Positions 35,855-45,344 of a stretch of 64,000 nt of DNA are shown in pieces; the stretch's first letter is position 1, and the number at the start of each line of letters is the position of its first letter. This DNA is from CAIQPS01 sp963721365 (GTDB lineage: Bacteria > Actinomycetota > Thermoleophilia > RBG-16-64-13). The position numbers and the translations under genes are program-made. The notes under the pieces are model-generated. The model was given only the letters and a program-made list of their open reading frames with translations, did no database searches and was not told the origin of the DNA. Where the stretch lies: assembly GCA_963721365.1 (NCBI GenBank), contig CAVRJE010000017.1:145231-209230 (forward strand), given 5' to 3'.

Positions 35855-36715
35855 ATGACACTGTTCGTCTACGCCCGCCGGTTCGTCAATCTGATCAAGT
35901 TCGAGCACTCGCTCTTCGCGCTGCCGTTCGCCTATGCGGCCGCGTTCCTCGCCGAGATGCGGGTACCGGGGTTCTGGGTGATGTTCTGGATCACGGTGGC
36001 GATGGTCGCGGCCCGCAGCTTCGGCATGTCAGTCAACCGGCTCATCGACGCCGAACTCGACGCCCGGAACCCGCGGACGGCCGGACGGGAGATACCCGCG
36101 GGCAGGCTGACCTACCGTCAGGTGTGGATCTTCGCGGTGGTCTGGCTTGCCGTCCTCGTCTACGCGACCTTCAATCTTCCGGTGGTGACCCGGTACCTCT
36201 GGCCGCTCGTGGTCATCCCGATGATCGTCTACCCCTACACCAAGCGGTGGACCCCCTTCTGTCACCTGGTGCTGGGTCTCGCCGACGGCCTGGGGCCGGT
36301 CGGCGCCTGGGTGGCGGTCACCGGCAAGGTCACCTGGGAGCCCTTCGTGCTCGGAGCCGGGGTGGGGCTGTGGATCGCCGGGTTCGACATCATCTACGCG
36401 TTCATGGACATCAAGGTGGACCAGGAACAGGGCCTTCACTCCATCCCCGCCGACTACGGGGAGACGGCGGGCTTGTGGACCACGCGCGCTTTCCATCTCC
36501 TGGCTGCGATACTCCTCGCCCTCACCGGGTATGCGCAGGGGACCAGCTTCGTCTACTACCTGGGCGTGGCGGTGTGTGCCGTTCTGCTGTTCTACGAGAA
36601 CTGGCTGATGCGTAAGGCCGACCTGCAGAGAGTCGGTGTGGCCTTCATGACCATGAACGGCATCATCAGCGTGGTGTTCCTGTTCTTCACCACCCTCAGC
36701 CTGTACGTGCCATGA
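35855..36715 (+). CDS. mqnP: UbiA-family prenyltransferase (MqnP type)
   Basis: This polytopic membrane enzyme attaches the polyprenyl chain to the naphthoate precursor. The first Asp-rich motif region reads NRLIDAELDARNPRTAGREI, the second is DIIYAFMDIKVDQEQGLHS, both in the expected cytoplasmic loops. About eight hydrophobic helices are present in 286 residues. Its place between the UbiD-like decarboxylase and menG in a futalosine cluster points to MqnP. It overlaps the menG start by four bases. Confidence 0.88.
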   Translation: MTLFVYARRFVNLIKFEHSLFALPFAYAAAFLAEMRVPGFWVMFWITVAMVAARSFGMSVNRLIDAELDARNPRTAGREIPAGRLTYRQVWIFAVVWLAVLVYATFNLPVVTRYLWPLVVIPMIVYPYTKRWTPFCHLVLGLADGLGPVGAWVAVTGKVTWEPFVLGAGVGLWIAGFDIIYAFMDIKVDQEQGLHSIPADYGETAGLWTTRAFHLLAAILLALTGYAQGTSFVYYLGVAVCAVLLFYENWLMRKADLQRVGVAFMTMNGIISVVFLFFTTLSLYVP

Positions 36716-37464
36716 CCCCGCTCGACGCCTCGCCGGAGCCGGCCAGGGTCCTCCGTATGTTCGACGGTATCGCCGGCTCCTACGACCGCCTCAACGACCT
36801 GATGACCGCCGGTCTGCACCATCGCTGGCGGGAGCTCGCGGTCATGGTGGCCAGGGTCGGCCCCGGCTCCTCGGCGTTGGACGTCTGCTGCGGCACCGGC
36901 GATCTCGCGTTCGCCCTTCGCCGGGCGGTCGGGCCGGGAGGCCGCGTCGTTGGGGTGGACGTGTCGGAGGAGATGCTGGAGGTGGCCCGGGACAAGTGCG
37001 GGCGCAACCAGCTCTACGCGCAGTTCGAGCGGGCCGACGTCCTCGCTTTGCCCTTCCCCGACGGCGGCGGGGCGCTTGGGAACGCCGGTGCCGCGGGCCC
37101 GACCGGTTTCGACGCCTGTACCGTAGGCTTCGGCATCCGCAACGTGCCGGACATCGTCGGGGCCTTCAGCGAGATGCGGCGGGTCTGCCGCCCCGGGGGC
37201 CGAGTCGTCTGCCTCGAGATAACCCAGCCGGCTATCCCCGTGTTCAAGCAGTTCTACGCACTCTGGTTCCGCCGCGCCGTCCCGGTGCTGGGTCGGCTCG
37301 CGGCAAGGGATGCGACCGCGTACACCTATCTGCCGGAGTCGGTGCTGCGCTTTCCCCCTCCAGACGAACTGAAGCGGTTGATGGAGCAGGCAGGTCTGCG
37401 CAACGTCCGCTACGAGATCCTGGCCGGAGGGATCATCGCTCTGCACCACGCGATCGTCTGCTAG
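36712..37464 (+). CDS. menG: Demethylmenaquinone methyltransferase (MenG/UbiE)
   Basis: The enzyme makes the final C-methylation to menaquinone using S-adenosylmethionine. Signature segments are MFDGIAGSYDRLNDLMTAG, the SAM motif LDVCCGTGDLAFALRR, VGFGIRNVPD and YTYLPESVLRFP. The 250-residue length includes a short Gly/Ala-rich insertion after FPDG. It is co-translated with the upstream ubiA gene (ATGA overlap). Confidence 0.93.
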   Translation: MTPLDASPEPARVLRMFDGIAGSYDRLNDLMTAGLHHRWRELAVMVARVGPGSSALDVCCGTGDLAFALRRAVGPGGRVVGVDVSEEMLEVARDKCGRNQLYAQFERADVLALPFPDGGGALGNAGAAGPTGFDACTVGFGIRNVPDIVGAFSEMRRVCRPGGRVVCLEITQPAIPVFKQFYALWFRRAVPVLGRLAARDATAYTYLPESVLRFPPPDELKRLMEQAGLRNVRYEILAGGIIALHHAIVC

Positions 37465-37473
37465 ACTCCGGCC

Positions 37474-38665
37474 ATGCCGCCCGTTTCGCGTGCCGACCCT
37501 CTCGATGTCGTCGAACAGAAAGTAGCTCGCAAGGAGCGTCTTTCCGCCGCCGACGGCCTCGCCCTGTTCGAGTCCGTCGACCTGCTCCGCGTGGGTCGCC
37601 TTGCCGACGAAGCGCGCCGGCGCGCGGTCGGTCAGGACGTGTATTTCGTGGTCAACCGGCACATCAACTACACCAACATCTGCCGCAACCGCTGCCGCTT
37701 CTGCGCCTTCTCCCGCAGCGAGGGAGAACCGGGGGCGTACTCGCTCACGGTGGAAGAGGTGCTCGCCAAGGCGCGCGAGAGCATCGAGCAGGGAGCCACC
37801 GAGATCCACATCGTCGGAGGGGAGCACCCGGCGCTGCCCTACGCGGATGTACGTTCGATGATCTCCGGGATCCGGGAGATGTCTGCCGACCGTGCACATC
37901 AAGGCCTTCACCGCTTCCGAGATCGTCCACTTCGCCGAGAGGGAAGGGGTGCCCGTAGAGCAGATACTCGGGGATCTCCAGTCGGCCGGGCTGGACAGCC
38001 TGCCGGGGGGTGGAGCCGAGATATTCGCGGAGCGGGTGCGGAACGAGGTCTGTCCGGCCAAGATATCGGGCGAGCGGTGGCTGGAGGTCCATGCCATCGC
38101 GCACAGGCTTGGCCTGAAGACCAACGCCACCATGCTCTACGGCCACGTCGAGAAGTACGAAGACCGGGTGGACCACTTGCTCCGTTTGAGGACCACCCAG
38201 GATGAGACAGGCGGTTTTCAGGCCTTCATCGCGCTCGCCTTCCAGCCGGCTGCGAACACGCCGCTGGCGCACCTTCCCGGCACGACCGGGGTCGACGACC
38301 TCAAGACGATGGCGGTCGCCCGCCTGCTGCTCGACAACTTCCTCCACATCAAGACCTACTGGGTCATGACCGGGCTGAAACTTGCTCAGACCGCGCTGTT
38401 CTTCGGGGCCAACGACATGGACGGCACGGTGGTCGAGGAGGTCATCTCTTTGATGTCGGGAGCGGCCCACGGGCAGGCCCTCTCGAAGGCCGAGCTCGTC
38501 CGGGTCATCCGCGACGCCGGGCGGGTCCCCGTTGAGCGGGACGGCCTCTACCAGGTTGTGCGCCGCTACGACGAGGCCGACGCTGGGGCGCCGGGCGGCC
38601 CGGTGCCGGCCGCCGCGCCTGGAGCCTCGAGCCCGGGCGGCCCGCCGCAAGGGAGCGGGGCGTGA
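37474..38665 (+). CDS. mqnE: Aminofutalosine synthase MqnE, one frameshift
   Basis: MqnE is a radical-SAM enzyme joining the chorismate-derived enol to adenosine. The cluster motif is CRNRCRFCAF, and the EIHIVGGEHPALPY segment is typical. The frame slips near 37,890, where gaccgtg replaces gacgtg before VHIKAFTASEIVHFA; one extra C. Later conserved parts are LDSLPGGGAEIF and LALAFQPAANTPLAHL. The C-terminus ends in a Gly/Pro/Ala tail. The next gene, mqnA, overlaps it by four bases. Confidence 0.92.
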
Positions 38666-39534
38666 CGGTCAGGGTCGGTCACATCGAGTTCCTCAACTGC
38701 TACCCGCTCTATCACGGCTTCGAGCAGACGGGGATGCTCGCCGACGACCGGCACATCGACCGCCCCGGCCGGCCGGGGGTGGAGTTGCTCCCCGGCGTCC
38801 CCACCGAACTCAACCGCATGCTGGCGGCCGGAGAGATCGATCTCGGTCCTGTCAGCTCCATAGCCTATGCTCGGAATCATGGCCGTTTGCTGCTCTCTCG
38901 GGGGCTGAGCATCTCCTCGCTCGGCGCGGTGGACAGCATTCAGCTCGTGACCCGGCGTCCGCTCGATGAGATCCGGTCGGTGGCCCTCACTCCCCAGAGC
39001 GCCACGTCGGTCACCCTGCTCAAGACCATCCTCAAGCTCAGATTCCGGCAGAACGTCTCCTACTCCGAGCTGGCGGGTCCCGTCGAGGCCGCGCTCGAGG
39101 CGCACGACGCCGTGCTCCTCATCGGTGACCAGGGGTTGGAAGCCCTCTACTTTCCCATCCCGGGGACGACCTGCCACGACCTTGGCGCTCTGTGGCAGGA
39201 GTGGACGGGGCTTCCCATGGTCTATGCCGTCTGGGCGGCGCGGGAGGATTTCGCGCGGAGCAACGGAGCGGAGCTTCTGGCGGTGGAGGAGGAGTTGGTC
39301 CGCTGCATGGACTACGGGCGCGACCATCTTTCCGAGGTCGTCGAATCGGCGCTCGGCCGGTATCGCTTCGACCGCGCCGGGTTGACGCGCTACTTCGCCC
39401 GCCTCCGCTACGACTTCACCGCGGAATACCGGGAAGGGCTGGCGCGCTTCTACGAACTGGCGCATGAAGCCGGAGAGCTCGAGGAGGTCCCCCGGCTTCG
39501 CTTCATCGACGAGGTAGCGGGGGCGGCGCCGTGA
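38662..39534 (+). CDS. mqnA: Chorismate dehydratase MqnA
   Basis: MqnA removes water from chorismate to give 3-enolpyruvylbenzoate, the first step of futalosine menaquinone synthesis. The 290-residue protein starts with the family hallmark RVGHIEFLNCYPLYHGFE and contains LGPVSSIAYARNHG, LTPQSATSVTLLKTIL and VLLIGDQGLEAL. The frame is intact. It overlaps both neighbours, mqnE and mqnC, by four bases each, so the three are tightly coupled. Confidence 0.93.
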   Translation: MTVRVGHIEFLNCYPLYHGFEQTGMLADDRHIDRPGRPGVELLPGVPTELNRMLAAGEIDLGPVSSIAYARNHGRLLLSRGLSISSLGAVDSIQLVTRRPLDEIRSVALTPQSATSVTLLKTILKLRFRQNVSYSELAGPVEAALEAHDAVLLIGDQGLEALYFPIPGTTCHDLGALWQEWTGLPMVYAVWAAREDFARSNGAELLAVEEELVRCMDYGRDHLSEVVESALGRYRFDRAGLTRYFARLRYDFTAEYREGLARFYELAHEAGELEEVPRLRFIDEVAGAAP

Positions 39535-40574
39535 GGCGCATGACCGACGGCGAAGCCCTGGAGTTGCTGCGCTCGCGCGACCTCCTCGGAGTGGGGGCGC
39601 GAGCCCACGAAGTGCGCGAGCGCCTCGTCCCCGGCCCCCTGGCCACCTACATCATCGATCGCAACATCAACTACACGAACGTCTGCGTATCGGGCTGCCG
39701 GTTCTGCGCCTTCCACTGCAAGCCGGGAGACGCCGAGGCCTACGTGCTCTCCCGCGAGGAGATCCACGACAAGATCCAGGAGACGCTCGATCTGGGCGGG
39801 ACCGCGATCATGATGCAGGGCGGCCTCCATCCCGACCTGGACATCACCTATTTCGAGGGCCTCTTCCGCTCGATCAAGGAGCGCTTCGATATCACCATCC
39901 ACTCGCTTTCGGCTCCCGAGATCGTCCACATCGCCAAAGTGAGCGACCTGCCGGTGGGCGAGGTCCTGCGTCGCCTGAAAGCGGCGGGGTTGGATTCGCT
40001 GCCGGGCGGGGGCGCGGAGATCCTCGTCGATAGGGTGCGGGAGCAGGTGGCTCCGGGCAAGGCGAACACGCGCGAGTGGCTGGATGTTATGCGCGAGGCC
40101 CACAGGCAGGGGATCCCTGGCACGGCCACGATGATGTTCGGAAGCGTCGAGTCGCTCGAAGACCGCGTAGAGCATCTGCGGGCGATCCGCGATCTGCAGG
40201 ACGAGACCGGGGGTTTTCGTGCCTTCATACCCTGGAGCTTTCAGTCCGGCCGGACGGCCCTGCAGGCCACCACGCAGCAGGCCACCGGCGTCGACTATCT
40301 GATGACCTTGGCCGTGTCCCGCTTGTACCTGGACAACGTGCCGCACATCCAGGCCTCATGGGTCACCCAGGGGCTGAAGATAGGGCAGGTGGCCCTCCGC
40401 TTTGGGGCCGATGACCTGGGGAGCACCATGATCGAGGAGAATGTGGTGTCCGCGACCGGGCTTACGGTACGAGCCAACCAGGACGATCTGGTCCGGGCCA
40501 TCCAAGATGCGGGTTTCGTTCCCGCGCAGCGGAGGACGGACTACACTCTGGTGGACGCCCAACATGCGCTCTAG
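39531..40574 (+). CDS. mqnC: Cyclic dehypoxanthinyl futalosine synthase MqnC
   Basis: This radical-SAM enzyme cyclises dehypoxanthine futalosine. The cluster motif is CVSGCRFCAFH, and INYTNVCVSGC is typical of the MqnC/MqnE group. MMQGGLHPDL, LDSLPGGGAEIL and IPWSFQSGRTAL are further family segments. The length is 347 residues. GTG at 39531 overlaps the mqnA stop, though the ATG at 39540 is possible. MqnB and MqnD, also needed for the pathway, are not in this window. Confidence 0.93.
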   Translation: MRRMTDGEALELLRSRDLLGVGARAHEVRERLVPGPLATYIIDRNINYTNVCVSGCRFCAFHCKPGDAEAYVLSREEIHDKIQETLDLGGTAIMMQGGLHPDLDITYFEGLFRSIKERFDITIHSLSAPEIVHIAKVSDLPVGEVLRRLKAAGLDSLPGGGAEILVDRVREQVAPGKANTREWLDVMREAHRQGIPGTATMMFGSVESLEDRVEHLRAIRDLQDETGGFRAFIPWSFQSGRTALQATTQQATGVDYLMTLAVSRLYLDNVPHIQASWVTQGLKIGQVALRFGADDLGSTMIEENVVSATGLTVRANQDDLVRAIQDAGFVPAQRRTDYTLVDAQHAL

Positions 40575-40643
40575 TCGGGCCTCAGTGCTACATTTGTCAG
40601 GAAAGATCCGCAGAGGATGCTAGCTACGCGTGAAGGACTCGCA

Positions 40644-41528
40644 ATGAAAGAGATTGGAACACTCAGAGTGAAGACGGGTCTCGCCGAGATGCTCAAGGGC
40701 GGGGTCATTATGGATGTCACTACGGCAGACCAGGCGCGGATAGCCGAGGAGGCGGGCGCTTGCGCTGTGATGGCTCTGGAACGCGTGCCGGCCGATATCC
40801 GCAGAGACGGTGGAGTGGCGCGCATGGCCGACCCGGAGAAGATCGCCGAGATCAAGGAGGCGGTCAGTATCCCGGTCATGGCCAAGGCCCGCATCGGACA
40901 CTTCGTCGAAGCGCAGGTCCTTGAAGCGCTTGAGGTGGACTACATTGACGAGAGCGAGGTCCTTACCCCCGCGGACGAGGCTCACCACATCAATAAGTGG
41001 GATTTCACCGTGCCTTTTGTCTGCGGCGCGGTCAATCTAGGCGAGGCTCTCAGGCGGATAACCGAAGGCGCCGCGATGATCCGGACCAAGGGAGAGGCCG
41101 GGACGGGCAACGTGGTGGAGGCGGTACGCCACATGCGGACGATAGTGGGGGAGATCCGCGCGCTCACCGTTCTGGACGAAGACGAGCTCTACCGCGCTGC
41201 GAAGGAACTCCGAGCCCCGCACGACCTGGTCGCGTGGGTGGCCGAACACGGGAAGCTCCCGGTGGTCAACTTCTCGGCGGGAGGGATCGCGACTCCCGCG
41301 GACGCCGCCCTTATGATGCAACTCGGGGCGGAAGGCGTCTTCGTGGGCTCCGGTATCTTCAAGAGTGGCGATCCCGCCCGTCGGGCCAAAGCCATCGTGG
41401 AAGCGACGACGCACTACCAGGATGCGGCAATCGTCGCCCGGGTCTCCCGAGGGCTGGGAGACGCCATGCCGGGCCTCGAGATCGGCTCCATTGGCCAAGA
41501 GAACCTCATCCAACACCGTGGCTGGTGA
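40644..41528 (+). CDS. pdxS: Pyridoxal 5'-phosphate synthase subunit PdxS
   Basis: PdxS builds pyridoxal phosphate from ribose 5-phosphate, glyceraldehyde 3-phosphate and ammonia. The 294-residue TIM barrel begins RVKTGLAEMLKGGVIMDV. The catalytic Lys lies in PVMAKARIGHFVEAQ and the second in MIRTKGEAGTG. The phosphate-binding NFSAGGIATPADAALMMQLG and FVGSGIFKS are also clear. I prefer ATG 40644 to the upstream TTG/ATG codons because the family begins here. pdxT overlaps its end. Confidence 0.97.
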   Translation: MKEIGTLRVKTGLAEMLKGGVIMDVTTADQARIAEEAGACAVMALERVPADIRRDGGVARMADPEKIAEIKEAVSIPVMAKARIGHFVEAQVLEALEVDYIDESEVLTPADEAHHINKWDFTVPFVCGAVNLGEALRRITEGAAMIRTKGEAGTGNVVEAVRHMRTIVGEIRALTVLDEDELYRAAKELRAPHDLVAWVAEHGKLPVVNFSAGGIATPADAALMMQLGAEGVFVGSGIFKSGDPARRAKAIVEATTHYQDAAIVARVSRGLGDAMPGLEIGSIGQENLIQHRGW

Positions 41529-42147
41529 GGAGCTACCGGCGGAGCAGGCTTCTCTCAGAATAGGGGTCCTCGCCCTCCAGGGAGCGTTCCGAGAACACGC
41601 CCGGACGCTGCGGCATCTTGGGGCCCAGGTAGTGGAAGTGCGGCTGGAGGCCCATCTTGCAGGGCTTGATGGGCTGGTTATCCCCGGCGGAGAGAGCACG
41701 ACCATGGGTCGACTCATGGAGGAGTTCGGGCTCGTCGCTCCACTCAGGGCCTTTGCCGCGAAGCGGCCCGTCTTCGGCACATGCGCGGGGCTCATCATGC
41801 TCGCCAAACGTACGACTGAGGGCACGCAACCGTTGCTCGGCCTCATGGACGTCACGGTCCGCCGCAACGCGTTTGGGCGACAGGTCCACAGTTTCGAGGC
41901 CCAGGTCGAACTCTGCCTGCCTGGCGAAGATGAGTCAGACCCCTTCCCCGGGGTCTTCATCCGGGCGCCTTGGGTCGAGGAGTACGGGCTGGGCGTGCAG
42001 GTGGTCGCCACATGGGAGGGGCACGTCGTGGGAGTGCAGCAAGGTTCGATGCTGGGCGTGGCGTTTCATCCCGAGCTCACCGGCGACACCCGACTTCATG
42101 ATTACTTCCTTCGGCGGTTGGTGTCGAGAGGATCGCCGGCGGACTGA
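41518..42147 (+). CDS. pdxT: Pyridoxal 5'-phosphate synthase glutaminase subunit PdxT
   Basis: PdxT hydrolyses glutamine and channels ammonia to PdxS. The protein has IGVLALQGAFREHARTL, PGGESTTMGRLM, the nucleophile Cys in FGTCAGLIMLA and the His-Glu pair in GVAFHPELTGD. The GTG at 41518 overlaps the last eleven bases of pdxS and adds about ten residues before the conserved start. The length of 209 residues is normal. Confidence 0.94.
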   Translation: MAGEELPAEQASLRIGVLALQGAFREHARTLRHLGAQVVEVRLEAHLAGLDGLVIPGGESTTMGRLMEEFGLVAPLRAFAAKRPVFGTCAGLIMLAKRTTEGTQPLLGLMDVTVRRNAFGRQVHSFEAQVELCLPGEDESDPFPGVFIRAPWVEEYGLGVQVVATWEGHVVGVQQGSMLGVAFHPELTGDTRLHDYFLRRLVSRGSPAD

Positions 42148-42240
42148 TCCGGCCGGCGGATCGGGCGGTCCCGAGGGCACCCCGCTGGCCAGGCGCCATC
42201 GCTGAGCCGCCCGCCGGCCGGCATGGCCGCGAAAACCGGC

Positions 42241-42269
42241 TTTACTCGACCTATCCGTGGCGATACATT
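42241..42269 (+). promoter_or_regulatory. Possible promoter for ald
   Basis: TTTACT (42241-42246) and TACATT (42264-42269) are spaced by 17 bases, each matching four of six consensus positions. They lie in the 246-base gap between pdxT and ald. The rest of that gap is GC-rich and I recognise no other element, although a leader of about 115 bases would leave room for a structured RNA. Confidence 0.3.
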
Positions 42270-42393
42270 ATGAGACGCCTACAAGGACAGGTTCGGCCGG
42301 GGCGTTGGGGGGCAGCGCTTCACCGAGGCCGCTGAGGAATGACGCCGAGGTTTCGTTTCTCAGCAGCCTCTAGCGCCTGGAAAGGAGCGCGTC

Positions 42394-43590
42394 GTGATAG
42401 TCGGCTGCCCCAAAGAGATCAAGAACAACGAGAATCGTGTGGGCTTGACCCCGGGCGGGGTGTGGGCGCTTACCCAGGCCGGTCACACGGTGCTCATCGA
42501 GAAGTCGGCAGGAGTGGGCAGCCACTTCTCGGATGAGGAGTACCGGGGGAAGGGCGCGCAGATCGCCTCCACCGCCTCCGAGGTCTGGACCCGGTCGGAA
42601 ATGGTTGTCAAGGTCAAAGAGCCGCTCCCGTCGGAGTACGGCTTCTTCCGGGACGACCTCGTGCTTTTCACCTACCTGCATCTGGCGCCGGTGCCCGACC
42701 TGACCAAAGCCCTTCTCGACAGCGGCATCATCGGGGTCGCCTACGAGACGGTGCAGACCGTCAACGGCGAACTCCCGCTGCTCGTCCCCATGAGCGAGGT
42801 GGCAGGCCGCATGGCGGTCACCGTCGGCGCCTACTACATGGGCTACCCGGCCGGGGGCAGCGGCCGTCTTATCGGTGGGGTGCCCGGGGTGTGCCCGGCG
42901 GAGGTCCTCATCATCGGCGGGGGCATCGTGGGCATCAACGCCGCCAAGATGGCGGCCGGGCTGGGAGCCCGGGTCACCATCCTCGACCTCGACGCGGACC
43001 GGATGAAATACCTCGACGACGTCCTACCGCGGAACTGCGTGACCGTGCACAGCGACCGCTCGGCCATCGAACGCCACCTGCCCTGCTCGGACCTGGTGAT
43101 CGGCGCCGTGCTCGTCGCCGGGACCGTCGCGCCCAAGCTGGTGACGAGAGACATGCTGCGCCTCATGCAGCCCCGGTCGGTGATCGTGGACGTGGCGGTC
43201 GACCAGGGCGGCTGCTTCGAGACCACCCACGCGACCAGCCATCAGGATCCCGTCTACTACGAAGAGGGGATCCTGCACTACGCCGTCGCGAACATGCCGG
43301 GCGCCTATCCGCGCACGTCGACGCTGGCACTGACCAACGTCACGCTCAAGTACGTGCTCGACCTGGCGAACAAGGGCGTGATCCAGGCCGCCAGGGACGA
43401 CCGTGCCCTCCGGCTTGGGATCAACACCTGGCACGGCAAGCTGACCTACGCCGGGGTGGCCGAGTCGCAGGGACTCGCCTGGCAAGATATCCCGGAATTG
43501 AGCCTGATTCTCGCCGCGGCATCGCATGCGGCGGAGTATGATTCTCGGCTTCCCAGTTCGTTTTCGCCCTCTTTCCACGCGAGGAGGTAG
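42394..43590 (+). CDS. ald: Alanine dehydrogenase
   Basis: The enzyme interconverts alanine and pyruvate with NAD+. The 398-residue protein starts with GTG after GGAAAGGAG. It shows VGCPKEIKNNENRVGLTPGG, the substrate Lys in VVKVKEPLPSEY, FTYLHLAP, the Rossmann motif VLIIGGGIVGINAAKMAAGLGA with an acidic residue at the end of the next strand (ILDLDAD), and HYAVANMPGAYPRTST. The C-terminus is about 25 residues longer than usual. hdrC starts two bases later, so it may be co-transcribed with the hdr genes. Confidence 0.93.
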   Translation: MIVGCPKEIKNNENRVGLTPGGVWALTQAGHTVLIEKSAGVGSHFSDEEYRGKGAQIASTASEVWTRSEMVVKVKEPLPSEYGFFRDDLVLFTYLHLAPVPDLTKALLDSGIIGVAYETVQTVNGELPLLVPMSEVAGRMAVTVGAYYMGYPAGGSGRLIGGVPGVCPAEVLIIGGGIVGINAAKMAAGLGARVTILDLDADRMKYLDDVLPRNCVTVHSDRSAIERHLPCSDLVIGAVLVAGTVAPKLVTRDMLRLMQPRSVIVDVAVDQGGCFETTHATSHQDPVYYEEGILHYAVANMPGAYPRTSTLALTNVTLKYVLDLANKGVIQAARDDRALRLGINTWHGKLTYAGVAESQGLAWQDIPELSLILAAASHAAEYDSRLPSSFSPSFHARR

Positions 43591-43592
43591 GT

Positions 43593-44304
43593 TTGATACG
43601 GTATGACGCACATCAAGCGGCTCGCTATCGGGACAGGCTTCTGGCCGAAGTCGAAGCCGACGTCCGCGACTGCTACCAGTGCGGCAACTGCTCCGCCGAG
43701 TTGCCCGGCTGCGTTCACGTTCGACTACGTGCCCAACCAGGTCATGCGCATGCTGCAGGTGGGGCTGGTCGATCGGGTCCTGGACTCCACGGCCGTGCAG
43801 TTGTGTGTCCAGTGCCTCACCTGCACGGGCCGCTGCCCCCGGAATATCGATGTCGCCGGGATATTCGAAGCCCTGAAGACAGTAGCGGCTGCTCAGGAGC
43901 GCGACGTTCCCGAGCACGCCAAGACGTTCAACGAGGCCTTCATGGGCGCGGTGGCCCGCTTCGGCCGGCTGCCGGAACTGTACATGATGGGCATGTTCTA
44001 TATGGGGACGATGAACCCGAAGATGGCCATGGGCGACGTCGGCCTGGCGCTCCCCATGGTGACGAGGGGCAAGATGGGGTTCATCCCGCACAAGGCCGCG
44101 GGTGCGGACGAGGTGGGGCGCATCTACAAGAAGACCATGGCTGCGGCCAAGGCCCGCGAGAAAGCGATGGCTGAGACGGAGGCGAGAGAGGCTGCTGCCG
44201 CGGCCGCGGCCCAGGCAGCCAAGGCTTCTGCAACCAAACCGGCCTCCAGCGGCGCCGAGCCGGCGAAGCCCGGCGAGGCTGCCGAGAGCGAGGTGGCGGC
44301 ATGA
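43593..44304 (+). CDS. hdrC: Heterodisulfide-reductase-type subunit C (HdrC), one frameshift
   Basis: HdrC carries two [4Fe-4S] clusters that pass electrons from HdrA to HdrB. The first Cys motif is CYQCGNCSAxCP, interrupted by one extra T near 43,700; the second is CVQCLTCTGRCPRNID. The start is TTG after GAGGAGG. The ferredoxin core ends near residue 120. A long tail follows, ending in about 50 residues rich in Ala, Lys and Glu that are not part of the usual family. Confidence 0.88.
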
Positions 44305-45344
44305 GCCTCGCCTACTTCCCCGGTTGCTCTTTGCACAAGTCCTCGGCCGAATTCGACGTAGCCACCCGCAAGATGCTGGCGGTCCTCGGAGTCGAGTACA
44401 AAGAGGTGCCCGACTGGACGTGCTGCGGCTCCACCCCGGCGCACATGATGGACCATCTCCTGGCTCAGGCTCTCGCCGCCCGCAACCTGCGGCAGGCCGC
44501 CCAGGTGGGCGACGAACTGCTGGCTCCCTGCCCCTCCTGCTATCCAGCGGGAGAAGAACGCCGAGTTGGAGATCCACAAGAGCGACTCCTTCCGGGCCGA
44601 GGTCAATGAGGTGCTCGACAGCCCCTACAACGGTCGCGTCACCGTCTACGGCCTGCCGGAATTCCTCACCAAGTTCGTGGGCGAGGAGAAGATCGCCGGC
44701 CTGGTCAAGACCGACCTCTCCCAACTCAAGGTGGTCCCCTACTACGGCTGCCTGCTCGGCCGCCCGGGTGAATTGACCGGCGAGAAAGACATCGAGCAGC
44801 CCATGATGATGGACCTGCTGCTGCAGGCCGCGGGCGTGGACGTCAAGTGGTGGAACTACAAGACCGAGTGCTGCGGCGCCAGTGTGGGCATGCCCAAGAT
44901 GGAGATCCAGCGGCGCCTGAGCGGCAAGATCATCGAGCAGGCGCTGGCCGCCGGGGCGGAAGCGATCGTGGTCGTGCTGCCCCCTCTGCCACGTCAACCT
45001 GGACCTCAAGCAGGCGCAGATCAACAAGTTCCTCGGCACCGACTACAAGGTGCCCATCCTCTACCTGCCGCAGGTGCTCGGTCTGGCCCTCGGCCTCAGC
45101 GCCGACGACGTCATGTTGAGCAAGAACGTGGTCGACCCGACCTTGCTCGTCGAACACCGCCATTCAGAAAGCCGCAACGATCAAGGCCGAGGAAGAGCGC
45201 AAGGCGGCGGAGAAGGCCGCGAAGGCGGCGGCGCGCGAAGCCGCCGCGAAGGAAGCGGCTCCGGCCAGGCCCGCGGCGGCGCCGGCCGCGGCCACGGCGA
45301 GCGGCGGCGCCTCTGAGTCCGCGGACGCGGAGGCGCAGCCATGA
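44301..45344 (+). CDS. hdrB: Heterodisulfide-reductase-type subunit B (HdrB), three frameshifts
   Basis: HdrB holds the noncubane iron-sulfur clusters where the disulfide substrate is reduced. Two CCG domains are visible: PGCSLHKSSAEFD, DWTCCGSTPAH and PCPSCY, then YYGCLLGRPGE, ECCGASVGMPKME and CPLCHVNLDLKQ. The frame slips near 44,545, 44,985 and 45,162; the last is one extra C before IQKAATIKAEEER. The final 55 residues are Ala/Lys/Glu-rich, as in HdrC. The stop overlaps the hdrA ATG. Confidence 0.87.

Noticed and set aside
42148..42393. Riboswitch upstream of ald
   Set aside because: The GC-rich gap can form hairpins but I recognise no conserved aptamer block.
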